From contig OZ244783.1 in NCBI GenBank assembly GCA_965219635.1, positions 62,001-126,000 of the forward strand: DNA of 64,000 nt, read 5' to 3'. The stretch comes from JAPOXR01 sp965219635 (GTDB lineage: Bacteria; Pseudomonadota; Alphaproteobacteria; Rhodobacterales; Rhodobacteraceae). The notes under the pieces are model-generated. The model had not been told where the DNA came from and searched no databases. It saw nothing but the letters and a program-made list of their open reading frames with translations. Numbering within the stretch: the stretch's first letter is position 1; every line of letters begins with the position of its first letter. The translations under genes and the position numbers were made by a program. Below are positions 32,456-41,935 of the stretch, piece after piece.

Positions 32456-34243
32456 TCAGGATGTTGCAAGGCCGCTCTCGCCTGCCGGACGTTCCGAACT
32501 GAACTGCAGTTCGGCAAACCGGGCATATAGTCCGCCTTCTGCAACGAGTTCGTCGTGATTGCCTTCTGCGACGATCTTCCCCCGATCCAGCACAAGGATA
32601 CGGTTGGCCGTTCTCACTGTTGCCAGCCTGTGGGCGATGACAAGCGTTGTACGCCTCGCGGAAATCCTCTCCATGGAGTCCTGAATAAGGGCCTCGCTTT
32701 CGGGATCCAGGGACGAAGTTGCCTCATCAAGAATGAGTATGGGGGCATTCCTGAGGATAGCGCGCGCGATCGCAAGCCTCTGCTTTTGTCCGCCGGACAG
32801 CATGATCCCGCGCTCTCCAACCATGGTGTCATAGCCATCGGGCAGGCCGGCAAGGAATTCATGGATGTTGCCTGCATGCGCCGCTTCCTCGACTTCCCGG
32901 TCTGAAGCGTCCGGGCGGCCGAAACGGATATTCTCCCTGGCGGTTGTCGAGAAGATTGCGGGCTCCTGCTGTACGAGCGCCACCAGCTTGCGGAACTCCC
33001 GTCTTCGCATCCTGCGAATATCAACGCCGTCGATGCTCACGGAACCCGAGTCCGGGTCGAAAAAGCGAAGGGCAAGCTGCAAGACGGTCGACTTGCCGGC
33101 GCCGGAAGGGCCAACCAGGGCGACAGTCTCGCCGCGCTCGATCCTGAAGGACAGGCCATCGAGCGCCGCAATGCCCGGTCGCGCCGGATAGTGGAATCTC
33201 ACATCGTCAAATTCGATCGTGCCGATGGAGGGGCTGGCCGGTGCAATGGGGTTTGCCGGGTCGGTTACCGGGTCTTCCGCTTCCAGAAGTTCTGCGAGCC
33301 TCTCGGATGCCCCCGCAGCACGCATCAATTCGCCCCAAACTTCTGAAATCGCCGCGACCGCTCCAGCTACCATGACCGCGTAAATCACGAATTGCACAAG
33401 AAGGCCCGGGCTCAGGAGCCCTTCCCGAACTTCGCGAGCGCCTACCCAGATCACCGAAACAACCGAACTGAATGCGAGCAGTATGATGAATACCGTCAGC
33501 AGCGCACGAATTCGGATTCTCTTTCTGGCCGCAGCCAACGACAAGTCGATGAGCCTGTTGAAGGCGGACCGGCTCTGCGCTTCGTGGGTATTGGCCTGCA
33601 CTGCCTGGACTTCGAGCAAGGACTCCGATGCGCCAGCGGCTGCATCGGCAATCCTGTCCTGATTGATCTTGCTTTGCGCCCTCAGTTTGCGGCCAAGGAG
33701 AAGCAGCGGAATCAGGATCACGGGAACTACCAGAAGCGCCAGCACTGTCAGTTGCGGGCTTGTCACGAGCATCAGCAGTATGCCGCCGACCAATAGCAGA
33801 ATATTGCGCACTGCAACGGAAACGGTCGAGTCGATGACCGTCTGTACAAGCGTCGTGTCGGTGTTGAGCCGGGAAATGACCTCGCCGGTCATCGTGTTTT
33901 CGAAGAATGCGGGGCTGAGGCCCACGACCTTCGCGAACACCGCTTTTCGAATGTCGGCAACCACCACTTCGCCGAGGTTTGAGACGAGGGCGTAGCGGAT
34001 TCCGGTCGCAACTGCGAGGAGCGCGGCAATCAGCAACGCCACCAGGAAGTAGCGGTCAATGTCCTGCCGCGCCGCCGAAGAAAACCCGTCGACGATAAGC
34101 CTGACCGTAAGTGGCAGCGCCAATGACAACAGAGCCGTGGTGACCATCGCCAGAAAGGCAACAGCCAGCCTGCGGCGATGCGGCCGCAGAAACGGCCACA
34201 GTTTGAACAGGGGTCTTGTATTGCCAACTCTTGCCAAGTTCAT
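32456..34243 (-). CDS. ABC exporter, fused membrane and ATPase domains (MsbA-like)
   Basis: This protein of about 595 residues has six transmembrane helices in the first 300 residues and then a nucleotide-binding domain with GPSGAGKSTVLQL (Walker A), QQEPAIFSTTARENI, LSGGQKQRLAIARAIL (signature) and ILILDEATSSLDPES (Walker B). It works as a homodimer exporting lipids or drugs. A longer open frame begins inside the tRNA-Gly region. ATG 34243 (MNLARVGNTR) is chosen because GGAGA precedes it and the first membrane domain then starts normally. Confidence 0.92.
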   Translation of the reverse strand: MNLARVGNTRPLFKLWPFLRPHRRRLAVAFLAMVTTALLSLALPLTVRLIVDGFSSAARQDIDRYFLVALLIAALLAVATGIRYALVSNLGEVVVADIRKAVFAKVVGLSPAFFENTMTGEVISRLNTDTTLVQTVIDSTVSVAVRNILLLVGGILLMLVTSPQLTVLALLVVPVILIPLLLLGRKLRAQSKINQDRIADAAAGASESLLEVQAVQANTHEAQSRSAFNRLIDLSLAAARKRIRIRALLTVFIILLAFSSVVSVIWVGAREVREGLLSPGLLVQFVIYAVMVAGAVAAISEVWGELMRAAGASERLAELLEAEDPVTDPANPIAPASPSIGTIEFDDVRFHYPARPGIAALDGLSFRIERGETVALVGPSGAGKSTVLQLALRFFDPDSGSVSIDGVDIRRMRRREFRKLVALVQQEPAIFSTTARENIRFGRPDASDREVEEAAHAGNIHEFLAGLPDGYDTMVGERGIMLSGGQKQRLAIARAILRNAPILILDEATSSLDPESEALIQDSMERISARRTTLVIAHRLATVRTANRILVLDRGKIVAEGNHDELVAEGGLYARFAELQFSSERPAGESGLATS

Positions 34244-34317
34244 TGTCTCCGGGATGGACAGGCGCCGCGAGGGCGCAAGACAATTGGCGCTGCGCCGGGG
34301 ACAGGGTGCTGTCTGGA

Positions 34318-34391
34318 TGGAGCGGGTGATGGGAATCGAACCCACGTATTCAGCTTGGAAGGCTGCTGCTCTACCATTGAGCTACACCCGC
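34318..34391 (-). tRNA. tRNA-Gly (anticodon TCC)
   Basis: Acceptor stem GCGGGTG/CACCCGC, D-arm AGCTCAATGGTAGAGC, anticodon loop CTTCCAA (TCC), T-arm GTGGGTTCGATTCCCAT and encoded CCA are all present on the minus strand. Confidence 0.96.
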
Positions 34392-34483
34392 GCAGTGGCG
34401 CCATCTACCACTGCGGCGGGCAGCATTCAAGTTTGAGTGCGGCCAAATTCAAACGGTCTACGCGGTATGAACTGCCCGCTGTC

Positions 34484-34759
34484 TCATTCCTCGCGACCAT
34501 GCCTTGCCAGTTCCGCATGCAGGACAGGAGCGTCGGCAAGGCCATTTTCCAATGCGAGCACATAGGCCTGTGTCAGGAAGAAGCAGCCCTCGTCAGTGCG
34601 GCCGGAATTCAGCATCAGATTTCCAGCCTTCGCATAAAGTCTGGAGAGTAGAGGCCCGTTACCCTGGTCCCAGGCCTCAAGAATCTCCAGATTGAGCCCG
34701 TGAAGGTTCAATTGCTCCTGGCCGATCGCCGGTGCTCTTCGATCCTGTTTGCAGCCCAT
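34484..34759 (-). CDS. Small conserved helical protein downstream of the Rieske oxygenase
   Basis: A 91-codon gene overlaps the 3' end of the Rieske gene by 52 bases. The product contains LEILEAWDQGNGPLLSRLYAKAG followed by GCFFLTQAYVLALENGLADA, a two-helix repeat pattern like a single TPR unit. I recall similar short alphaproteobacterial proteins ending HGREE, as this one does (ARHGREE). Function is unknown. The long overlap suggests the true start may be an internal TTG or CTG, although ATG 34759 is usable. Confidence 0.65.
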   Translation of the reverse strand: MGCKQDRRAPAIGQEQLNLHGLNLEILEAWDQGNGPLLSRLYAKAGNLMLNSGRTDEGCFFLTQAYVLALENGLADAPVLHAELARHGREE

Positions 34760-35883
34760 TGATGGAAGAGATGCGTAGGGCCGTCCATCTTGGGTGCGAA
34801 CTTGCCGCCATCGAACCGTACCCCGTGGCGCCCCTTCTGCATTCCCTCAACGACAAACAGGTCCTCTTCCAGAACGCCTCTCCACTGTATGGCGTTCCGG
34901 TCGATGAGCGGTTTGAGATCGGGGCGTTCGGCAGGATTGAAGCTGTAGTAGATTTCGTTGCGCTCAATAGTCCTGTTGGGCCCTTGGGGGAGAAGGATGA
35001 TCGCATAGCCGTGATCCCGTTGCGCTGCGAACAGGACGTTGGGAAACAGGGCAATATATTCGGCGCCCTCGTTCCAGAAATCCGAAAGCCCGGCAAAGTC
35101 CGGAAAGCGCTCGCCGCGGTCTCCTGCGATCTGCCGGTAAACCATTGTGCCCTGGCCGGAAAAATGTCCTGGCTCCTCGATATGATAGTGATCCTCCAGT
35201 CGCGAGTAGCTGTTCAATCCCGGGTGAATCCAGGGCAGGTGGTAGCTTTCGCAAAAGTTCTCGACTGCCAGCTTCCAGTTGCAGGAAACATCGAATGAGA
35301 AGCTTGATGTGCTGCCGCCGTGATGCAGAGGCTGTTCGTGCTCGTTCCAGCGGTTGATCAGCTTGGATGCATGGTCTGCAAAGTCCGGCGCATCTCCTGA
35401 CACATTGACGAACACTACATCGCGCCAGACTGTGGATCGGACCGGGTGCAAGCCGAAGTCACTTCGCTTCACGCTCGGGTCCACATTCTTGCCCGGGCCT
35501 CCGACATGAGGCGTTGCACGCAGTGACCCATCAAGATTGTAGCACCAACTGTGATAGGGGCACCTGATCGTCCCGCGAAGATTGCCCGGCTTCTCGACGA
35601 GGATCATACCGCGGTGCCGGCATGTGTTCTGGAAGACGCGGACCCTGTCATCATGGTCCCGCAACAGAAGGAGAGGCATCTCCGCAAGATTTACCGGCAT
35701 TACGTCGCCGGGAGTTGGAACATCATTGGCGGTACCGATACCTGACCAGCTACCGAACAACAGAGCTTCGCGTTCCTCCTCGAAGACCTCGTTGCTGGTA
35801 TAGTGCTCGTTCGGCAAGCCGCGGGCGGTTTCAATCGGGCGGATTACTGCATCCAATGCAGTCAGGGCGTGTTGAGTCGACAT
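34708..35883 (-). CDS. Rieske [2Fe-2S] ring-hydroxylating-type oxygenase alpha subunit
   Basis: The 391-residue protein has the Rieske cluster ligands CRHRG and CPYHSW (residues about 87-110). The mononuclear iron motif is ENFCESYHLPWIHPGL near residue 200 (two His), with an acidic ligand expected further on. It is closest by memory to quaternary-amine monooxygenases such as choline, carnitine or glycine-betaine oxygenases rather than aromatic dioxygenases, but that is uncertain. No reductase or ferredoxin gene is adjacent, so electrons must come from elsewhere. ATG 35883 is used because an upstream in-frame start gives an atypical Lys/Cys-rich N-terminus. Confidence 0.88.
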   Translation of the reverse strand: MSTQHALTALDAVIRPIETARGLPNEHYTSNEVFEEEREALLFGSWSGIGTANDVPTPGDVMPVNLAEMPLLLLRDHDDRVRVFQNTCRHRGMILVEKPGNLRGTIRCPYHSWCYNLDGSLRATPHVGGPGKNVDPSVKRSDFGLHPVRSTVWRDVVFVNVSGDAPDFADHASKLINRWNEHEQPLHHGGSTSSFSFDVSCNWKLAVENFCESYHLPWIHPGLNSYSRLEDHYHIEEPGHFSGQGTMVYRQIAGDRGERFPDFAGLSDFWNEGAEYIALFPNVLFAAQRDHGYAIILLPQGPNRTIERNEIYYSFNPAERPDLKPLIDRNAIQWRGVLEEDLFVVEGMQKGRHGVRFDGGKFAPKMDGPTHLFHQWAANRIEEHRRSARSN

Positions 35884-36171
35884 ATCAGGAACCCCAAAAA
35901 AGCCGTTTGCCAGTTTGCCGCAGCAAGTCTCTGCGGTCTTCGCAATTTTGCGCAAAGGACAGCGGAATCAAGCAAAAAGTTTTCTGCCATTGCCCAAACG
36001 GCCAGAAACAGGTTCAGGGCAGGTCTGCCAAGGCGTCTACAGGCCAATGCACGGCCAATTTCGCATGGTAATTCCGTATTTTGCAGTTGCATTTTCGAGC
36101 CACTGCGGCGGGTCCGATTTTCGGGAAGATCCTCCGTTCATTCGAAGGGCAGAAGGTAACGGCAGTGGGGA

Positions 36172-37209
36172 TCAACAGTCCTGCCCGATGCCGATCAGGT
36201 TCTTCATTGTCGCCGGGGCCGAATCGAGCCAGTCGAAGGTCGACTGGATCGTCTGGAGAGGATGAATGCCGGATATGATGGGATCGATGTTCATGCCGCC
36301 ATCGGCAACCAGCCCGATCGCCTGTTCGAAGTCTTCAGGCAAATAGACACGCGATCCTGCAAGCCTCAACTCGCGCCAGAAGAACCTGAACATGTCGATG
36401 ACTGGCCGTTCGGTATGGATCGCCACCATGACAATCCGTCCTCTGGAGGATGAGATTTGGGTCATGGCATCGATACCCTGCTGGGTGCCCGACACTTCGA
36501 AGACCACATCAGCGCCGCGGCCGCAGGTCAATTCTGCAATTCGATCCGGCAAGTCCTGTTCGGCTGGGTCGATGGTTTCGAAACCGAGATTGCTGGCGGT
36601 TTCAAGGCGGTAACGGTTAACTTCGGAGATCAGGACGCGGGCTCCCGTATTCCTCGCAACCATGGCAACGAGAATGCCGATTGGACCGCAGCCGATTACC
36701 ACGGCAAGTTCATCCGGCCGCAGTTCCGAAACCCGCAGGGCATGGCAGGCGACAGCAACTGGCTCGATGAGTGCAGCCCGCTTCATGGTCAGGTGTTCCG
36801 GAATTGGATGAATGACACTCTCTGGAACATTCCATGCGCCCCGCATGGCGCCGTCAACGTCAACACCGAGGCATCTGAGATTATGGCAGACGTTTATGTG
36901 GCCCGACCTGCATGCGGGGCAGTTTCCGCAATGAACCTGCGGCCGGACAACGATGCGCTGTCCAGGCTTGATGCGGGTGACGCCGTCTCCAACTGCATCT
37001 ACAGTTCCGGACGTTTCATGCCCGATAACCCGGTTGCGACCAGTTCGGCCCTCCATCGTTCCGTGAAATACATGTAGGTCGGTTCCGCAAATCCCGCAGT
37101 ATGCCGTCTGAACCCGGACTTCCCCAGGGCCAGGATCGGTCACGGCTTGCGCCTGCAGTTCGAGGGATCGATTGCCCCTGTACACCGCTGCCATTACCTG
37201 AGCCGTCAT
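36172..37209 (-). CDS. Zinc-dependent alcohol/polyol dehydrogenase (copy 1)
   Basis: The 345-residue medium-chain dehydrogenase has AYCGICGTDLHVFHG (catalytic Zn Cys38), GHETSGTVDAVGDG, the structural Zn loop CGNCPACRSGHINVC and the nucleotide-binding VIGCGPIGILVAMVAR. It oxidises secondary alcohols of polyols, aldonates or similar, with NAD(P). It is clearly a paralogue of the product of 38064-39104: the two share CGICGTDLHVFHG, IGILVAMVAR and LLISEVN-like segments. It is the last gene of the ADH-SDR-ADH operon; GAAGGAAG precedes ATG 37209. Confidence 0.92.
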   Translation of the reverse strand: MTAQVMAAVYRGNRSLELQAQAVTDPGPGEVRVQTAYCGICGTDLHVFHGTMEGRTGRNRVIGHETSGTVDAVGDGVTRIKPGQRIVVRPQVHCGNCPACRSGHINVCHNLRCLGVDVDGAMRGAWNVPESVIHPIPEHLTMKRAALIEPVAVACHALRVSELRPDELAVVIGCGPIGILVAMVARNTGARVLISEVNRYRLETASNLGFETIDPAEQDLPDRIAELTCGRGADVVFEVSGTQQGIDAMTQISSSRGRIVMVAIHTERPVIDMFRFFWRELRLAGSRVYLPEDFEQAIGLVADGGMNIDPIISGIHPLQTIQSTFDWLDSAPATMKNLIGIGQDC

Positions 37210-37296
37210 GGTTGCCCGCTTCCTTCAGACAGCAAATGGCGCACCGGACTTCTGCGGTTTGGTTCGATCGATGCCAAGTGAACCTGGATACCGGAA

Positions 37297-38067
37297 CTAT
37301 CGGCCCATCCAGCCTCCGTCGACGGTCAGGATTTCGCCGTTGACATAATCTGATGCGGGAGATGCAAGAAAGACCACCGGTCCGGCGAAATCCTCCGGCT
37401 TGCCCCACCGTCCGGCAGGGATGCGCTCCAGAATGGCGAGGTACCGCTCCGGGTCGCTGCGAAGGGCCTCGGTGTTATCGGTCACAACGTAACCCGGCGC
37501 AATGGCGTTGACGTTGACTCCGGAACCAGCCCATTCATTTGCAAGCGCCTTGGTCAACTGCCCAATTCCACCTTTGGACGCGGAGTAGCCCGGCACTCTG
37601 ATGCCGCCCTGGAAGGTCAGCAGTGATGCGGTGAAGATGATCTTCCCGGAGCCCCGTTCAACCATGTCCCGGCCGAACTCCCGGCTCAGAATGAACTGTG
37701 AGGTCAGGTTGACCTCCAAGACTTCATCCCACCATTCGTCCGGATGCTGAGCAGCAGCCTCGCGCTTGATCGTGCCCGCGTTGTTGACAAGAATATCGGG
37801 TGCAAAGCCGTCTTTCCTGATACGGTTTACCAGGTCATGCACTGCGCTCCTGTCGGCAAAGTCGCATTGGTATGGAATAAATCGCCGGCCCATTTTGGTA
37901 ACGGAACTCTCTATGGCGCTGCCTCTGGCTTCCAGCGACACGCTGGCGCCGATGATATCTGCTCCAGCAGCGGCAATCGCTTCTGCCATCGCCCGCCCGA
38001 TGCCCCGGCGGCAGCCCGTAACCAGCGCCAGCTTGCCGGTCAGTTCAAAATTTGCCTTGTTTGTCAT
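37297..38067 (-). CDS. SDR-family dehydrogenase, KduD-like
   Basis: The 256-residue classical SDR has TGCRRGIG near residue 18, NNAG near 95, Ser/Tyr/Lys in FTASLLTF and GYSASKGG. Its APGYVVTDNTEALRSDPER and ERIPAGRWGKPEDFAG strongly resemble KduD (2-dehydro-3-deoxy-D-gluconate 5-dehydrogenase) and sugar-acid dehydrogenases. Its ATG overlaps the upstream ADH stop by 4 bases. With two polyol/aldonate-type dehydrogenases around it, a sugar-acid or uronate catabolic role is likely (inference). Confidence 0.9.
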   Translation of the reverse strand: MTNKANFELTGKLALVTGCRRGIGRAMAEAIAAAGADIIGASVSLEARGSAIESSVTKMGRRFIPYQCDFADRSAVHDLVNRIRKDGFAPDILVNNAGTIKREAAAQHPDEWWDEVLEVNLTSQFILSREFGRDMVERGSGKIIFTASLLTFQGGIRVPGYSASKGGIGQLTKALANEWAGSGVNVNAIAPGYVVTDNTEALRSDPERYLAILERIPAGRWGKPEDFAGPVVFLASPASDYVNGEILTVDGGWMGR

Positions 38068-39104
38068 TCTTCGGTTCCAACTTTGATGAGGCTCTTCATG
38101 GCGACCGGATTGGAGTCCAGAGATTCAAATGCCGTCTGGATTGCCGCGAGCGGGTTGATGTCGGTTATGATGGTGTCTGCTTCGATTGCTCCATCGGCCA
38201 CCATGCTGATTGCCCGGTCGTAATCTTCCGCCTCGTAGACGCGTGCGCCAGCCAGGCTGAGTTCCCGCCAGAAGAACCGGAACAGGTCGATTGAGGGCTT
38301 CTGAGCGTGGATTGCTACCATTACGATTCTGCCTCTCGCTGCTGCGACTGCAGTCATGGTATCGACGCCAGGCTGGCTCCCTGAAACCTCGAACACGACA
38401 TCGGCACCCTTGCCGCTGGTACGTGCATTGACCACCTCAACGACATCATCCGACGCTGGGTTGACAGTATCGAAACCAAGCTGCCGCGCGATCTCGAGGC
38501 GATTGGGATTTACCTCCGAAATCAGCACATTGGCTCCGCTTGCCCTTGCCACCATGGCGACCAGGATTCCGATTGGTCCGCTGCCGATGACCACCGCAAA
38601 CTCGCCGGGTTTCAGCTCCGACAGGCGTACATCGTGGCAGGCGACCGCGACCGGTTCGATCAGCGCAGCGTGTTTCAGCGAAAGTCCATCTGGAATGGAA
38701 TGAACCGTATGCGCAGGCACGTTCCAGATCTCCTGGAATGCGCCATCTGTGTCGAGGCCCAGGAATTTGAGATTGTGGCAGATGTGCTGAAGTCCAGAAG
38801 CGCAGGCCGGGCAATTGCCGCAATGGTCAAGCGGCCTGACCACGACCCGTTGCCCTTGTTCAAATCCCTGGACACCTGCGCCAGTCGCGGCAACCGTTCC
38901 GGACATCTCGTGCCCTATCACCCGGCTGAAACCGACGCGCTCATCCATGTTGCCATGGAAGACATGCAAGTCCGTTCCGCAGATTCCACAATATGCCGTT
39001 CTGATCGCAATCTCTCCCGGCGCGGGTGGGACGATCTTCCGACGTTCCAGCGCAAACGACCGGTTCCCCCTGTAGAAGGCAGCTTCCATATCGAGCGGTG
39101 TCAA
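38064..39104 (-). CDS. Zinc-dependent alcohol/polyol dehydrogenase (copy 2)
   Basis: The 346-residue medium-chain dehydrogenase has AYCGICGTDLHVFHGN, GHEMSGTVAATGAG, the structural Zn loop CGNCPACASGLQHIC and IGSGPIGILVAMVARASGANVL. It is a paralogue of the product of 36172-37209 and heads the same operon. Homologues of this pair handle L-gulonate, galactitol or threonine-like secondary alcohols; the substrate is not readable. It is divergent from pyrD. Confidence 0.92.
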   Translation of the reverse strand: MTPLDMEAAFYRGNRSFALERRKIVPPAPGEIAIRTAYCGICGTDLHVFHGNMDERVGFSRVIGHEMSGTVAATGAGVQGFEQGQRVVVRPLDHCGNCPACASGLQHICHNLKFLGLDTDGAFQEIWNVPAHTVHSIPDGLSLKHAALIEPVAVACHDVRLSELKPGEFAVVIGSGPIGILVAMVARASGANVLISEVNPNRLEIARQLGFDTVNPASDDVVEVVNARTSGKGADVVFEVSGSQPGVDTMTAVAAARGRIVMVAIHAQKPSIDLFRFFWRELSLAGARVYEAEDYDRAISMVADGAIEADTIITDINPLAAIQTAFESLDSNPVAMKSLIKVGTEE

Positions 39105-39537
39105 TTCGTCACTCCGTAAATTGCTCTCTTTGTACGACCGAAGAGTAGGACGGCAAGTCTATCCTGCACTTTGGTCCTTGTTTTGCACGGCCGCCAGGCA
39201 ATTGCAGTGGGTGCCGATACAGCAATTTCAGCCTTGCTGTTGAGTCACTATTGGGAACCCTTCGTGAATGGCAAGCACTGACAAGCCAGAATGTTGCATT
39301 TGCCTCAGGTTGCCGTAGTGTGGTGACTGCCATGCAGGGTCAATTGGCTGTCTTGCCCCAAATGACAAATGAGCCGGAAAGCGATCGGGCGCAGACCACG
39401 AGTCTCTTGCCCTGTTCAACGACGTCCCCAGCGCTCTCTGGACCTCTCCCAATTCTCGCGTTGCGGACACGCTGTCCATGTGCGACGCCGTGACCGTTGC
39501 GTTGCATCTCACTGCAGGCGACTCGGAACGGAGTGTC
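39105..39537. other. Intergenic region between divergent operons
   Basis: 433 bases between the ADH operon and pyrD with no convincing gene, palindrome or terminator. It must hold both promoters. Confidence 0.5.
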
Positions 39538-40584
39538 ATGAAACTGGTAGAGAAGTTCAGTCTTGCAGTTCTGTACAGGCTTGATCCTGAACGGGCTCAG
39601 AGAATCGCACTGCGCGCCCTGAAGGTCGGCCTAGCACCCACTGGCCGCCGATACACTTCCCGGCGCCTGGAAACTGAGCTTGCCGGACTGAAGTTGTCCA
39701 ATCCGCTTGGCCTGGCAGCCGGCTTCGACAAGAACGCCGAGGCAATCGGAGGTCTCAGCAAGATCGGCTTCGGTTTCATTGAATTCGGGACCGTGACACC
39801 ACTTCCGCAGGAGGGGAATCCCCGGCCGCGGCTCTTCCGGCTGAAGGATGAACGCGCTGTCATCAATCGTTTCGGATTCAACAGCGACGGCATGGAAAAG
39901 GTAGGGCCCAGACTTGAGTTTGGTGCGAGTGACTGTGTGATCGGGGTCAATATCGGACCAAACCGGGATAGCCCGGATGTTGCAGCGGACTATGCTGCTG
40001 TTCTCGAAGCCTGTGGGACCGTGATCGATTATGCGACCATCAACGTATCATCACCGAACACCGCCGGGCTGCGCAGCATGCAAGGAGCCAAGCCACTTGC
40101 GGACATTCTTGCAGCAGTAACCGGGATCCGGAACGGGTTGGCAAACAGGCCACCGATCATGCTGAAAGTTGCACCTGATGTCGCGGAAAGGCAGATCGAG
40201 GAAATCTGCGCCACCGCAGTGGCAGGCGGAGTCGACGGCATCATTGCAACCAATACAACGGTGGAACGCTGCGGGCTGTCATCGCAGGCTGCTGCTGAGA
40301 AAGGCGGGTTGTCGGGCCGGCCTCTTTTCGAGTTGTCTACACGAGTGCTGAGGCAATTCTACCGAGCATCCGGCGGTCAACTGCCATTGGTCGGCGTGGG
40401 TGGCATATCTACTGGAAGGGATGCCTACGAGAAGATCCTCGCCGGGGCCAGTGCTGTTCAACTGTATACTGGACTGGTGTTCAACGGCATGTCTTCAGTC
40501 GGGGAGATCCTGCGGGAACTAGATGCCCTGCTGGAACAGGATGGATTCAGTTCAGTGGCAGATGCCGTGGGGGCGAATGCTTGA
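39538..40584 (+). CDS. pyrD: Dihydroorotate dehydrogenase (quinone), class 2
   Basis: The 348-residue membrane-associated FMN enzyme oxidises dihydroorotate to orotate in pyrimidine synthesis, passing electrons to ubiquinone. Class 2 is shown by the N-terminal helices (LYRLDPERAQRIALRALKVG). It also has GLAAGFDKNAEAIGGLSKIGFG, VTPLPQEGNPRPRLFRL, NVSSPNTAGLR with the catalytic serine, and the phosphate-binding VGVGGISTGRDAYEKI. A longer frame from 39478 exists, but ATG 39538 fits the family and has GGAG upstream. Confidence 0.96.
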   Translation: MKLVEKFSLAVLYRLDPERAQRIALRALKVGLAPTGRRYTSRRLETELAGLKLSNPLGLAAGFDKNAEAIGGLSKIGFGFIEFGTVTPLPQEGNPRPRLFRLKDERAVINRFGFNSDGMEKVGPRLEFGASDCVIGVNIGPNRDSPDVAADYAAVLEACGTVIDYATINVSSPNTAGLRSMQGAKPLADILAAVTGIRNGLANRPPIMLKVAPDVAERQIEEICATAVAGGVDGIIATNTTVERCGLSSQAAAEKGGLSGRPLFELSTRVLRQFYRASGGQLPLVGVGGISTGRDAYEKILAGASAVQLYTGLVFNGMSSVGEILRELDALLEQDGFSSVADAVGANA

Positions 40585-40615
40585 TCAGTCCCCCTTGTCT
40601 GTCAACGGCCAGTGT

Positions 40616-41935
40616 TCATGCTGCTCCGCTCTCAAGTGCGGGGTAGCGTAGCCCCAGGGTGATGGCGCGGGCTACAAAGAACACCAGCAGTCCGGTCCAA
40701 AGCCCATGATTTGCAAAGATCGGCATGAGGGCGAGTACCGTCACTCCATAGGCAATAGCGGAGACCAGCATGCCGTTGCGCATGTCGCGTGTTCTCATGG
40801 CTCCGACGAAAATGCCATCGAGCATCCAAGACGGCGCCCCAATGATAGGCAGCGCAATCATCCAGGGCAGGAACACCCTGGTCTCTGACCTCACATCTTC
40901 TGCTGTCGTCATGATGTCGATGATCAAGGGGCCGCCGAAGGCGATCCCGACAGCAAGTACAACGACAGAGATAGCGGCCCAGAAGCTTGAAAGCGCGACT
41001 GAACGCCTCAACTCGCTTCGAGTGCGTGCGCCTACTGCAAGCCCAACCAGCGCTTCTGCCGAAAACGCGAAGCCGTCGAGGGCAAAGGCCGTAATGTGGA
41101 GGAACTGGAGCAAGATCTGGTTTGCAGCCAGTGTGACGTCCCCGAAATCCGCGCCAAAAAAAAGAAATGAGACAAAGGCACATTCGATCAGGATATTGCG
41201 GATCATGATATCGAGATTGACAGATGCCATGCGCTTCAGTTCCGCAGTGGCGAAGACTCGCCTGCTGTCGCGCCAGTCACTGGTCCGGAATGCGCTGCGG
41301 CACAGCCAGATGCCCAGCAGAAGACCGCAGTACTCGGCAATCAACGTAGCGGTAGCGACTCCACGCACGCCAAAATCCAGCCAGAGAACGAAAACGATGT
41401 CGAGTACGATGTTCAGACCGTTCATTACCACCTGAAGGACCAGTACAGCCCGGGTGCGCTCCATGGCGATCAGCCATCCGATTATCCCGAAGAGGCAAAC
41501 GGCGGCTGGTGCCGAGTGGATCCTTATGCTGATGTAGTCTGTGGCCAGGGCCTCAACAGCAGGCGAGGCGGGAGCAATGGCAAAGGCCGCCAGCAGCAAC
41601 GGATACTGAAGGCAAACCAGCAGAAACCCGGCAACCAGTCCAACCACCATGCTTCGCACAAGCAGGATCGATACATCAGCCTCGTCTCTCCTGCCTCGCG
41701 CCTGTGCGGTTTGTCCGGATGTGCTGAACCTTAGAAAACCAAAGAGCCAGTAGAGCGTCGTAATGATGATCGCGCCAATCCCGACTGCGCCAATAGGAGC
41801 GGCCTCGCCGAGTTGGCCGACGACTCCAGTATCCACCGCACCCAGGATCGGAACGGTTGCATTCGATAGTACAATCGGAATCGCAATCTTGAGTATGCGC
41901 CGGTGAGAGACGCCTTCAGCTGCTGCTTCAGTCAT
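40616..41935 (-). CDS. MATE-family multidrug efflux transporter
   Basis: The 439-residue protein has twelve predicted membrane segments. The start RILKIAIPIVLSNATVPILGAVDTGVVG and the related repeat in the second half identify the MATE (NorM/DinF) family. It exports cationic or toxic compounds using Na+ or H+ gradients. It overlaps the upstream thioesterase gene by 8 bases and is the last gene of a three-gene operon with two hot-dog thioesterases. That pairing suggests a lipid- or aromatic-linked role, but the sequence does not show it. Confidence 0.9.
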   Translation of the reverse strand: MTEAAAEGVSHRRILKIAIPIVLSNATVPILGAVDTGVVGQLGEAAPIGAVGIGAIIITTLYWLFGFLRFSTSGQTAQARGRRDEADVSILLVRSMVVGLVAGFLLVCLQYPLLLAAFAIAPASPAVEALATDYISIRIHSAPAAVCLFGIIGWLIAMERTRAVLVLQVVMNGLNIVLDIVFVLWLDFGVRGVATATLIAEYCGLLLGIWLCRSAFRTSDWRDSRRVFATAELKRMASVNLDIMIRNILIECAFVSFLFFGADFGDVTLAANQILLQFLHITAFALDGFAFSAEALVGLAVGARTRSELRRSVALSSFWAAISVVVLAVGIAFGGPLIIDIMTTAEDVRSETRVFLPWMIALPIIGAPSWMLDGIFVGAMRTRDMRNGMLVSAIAYGVTVLALMPIFANHGLWTGLLVFFVARAITLGLRYPALESGAA

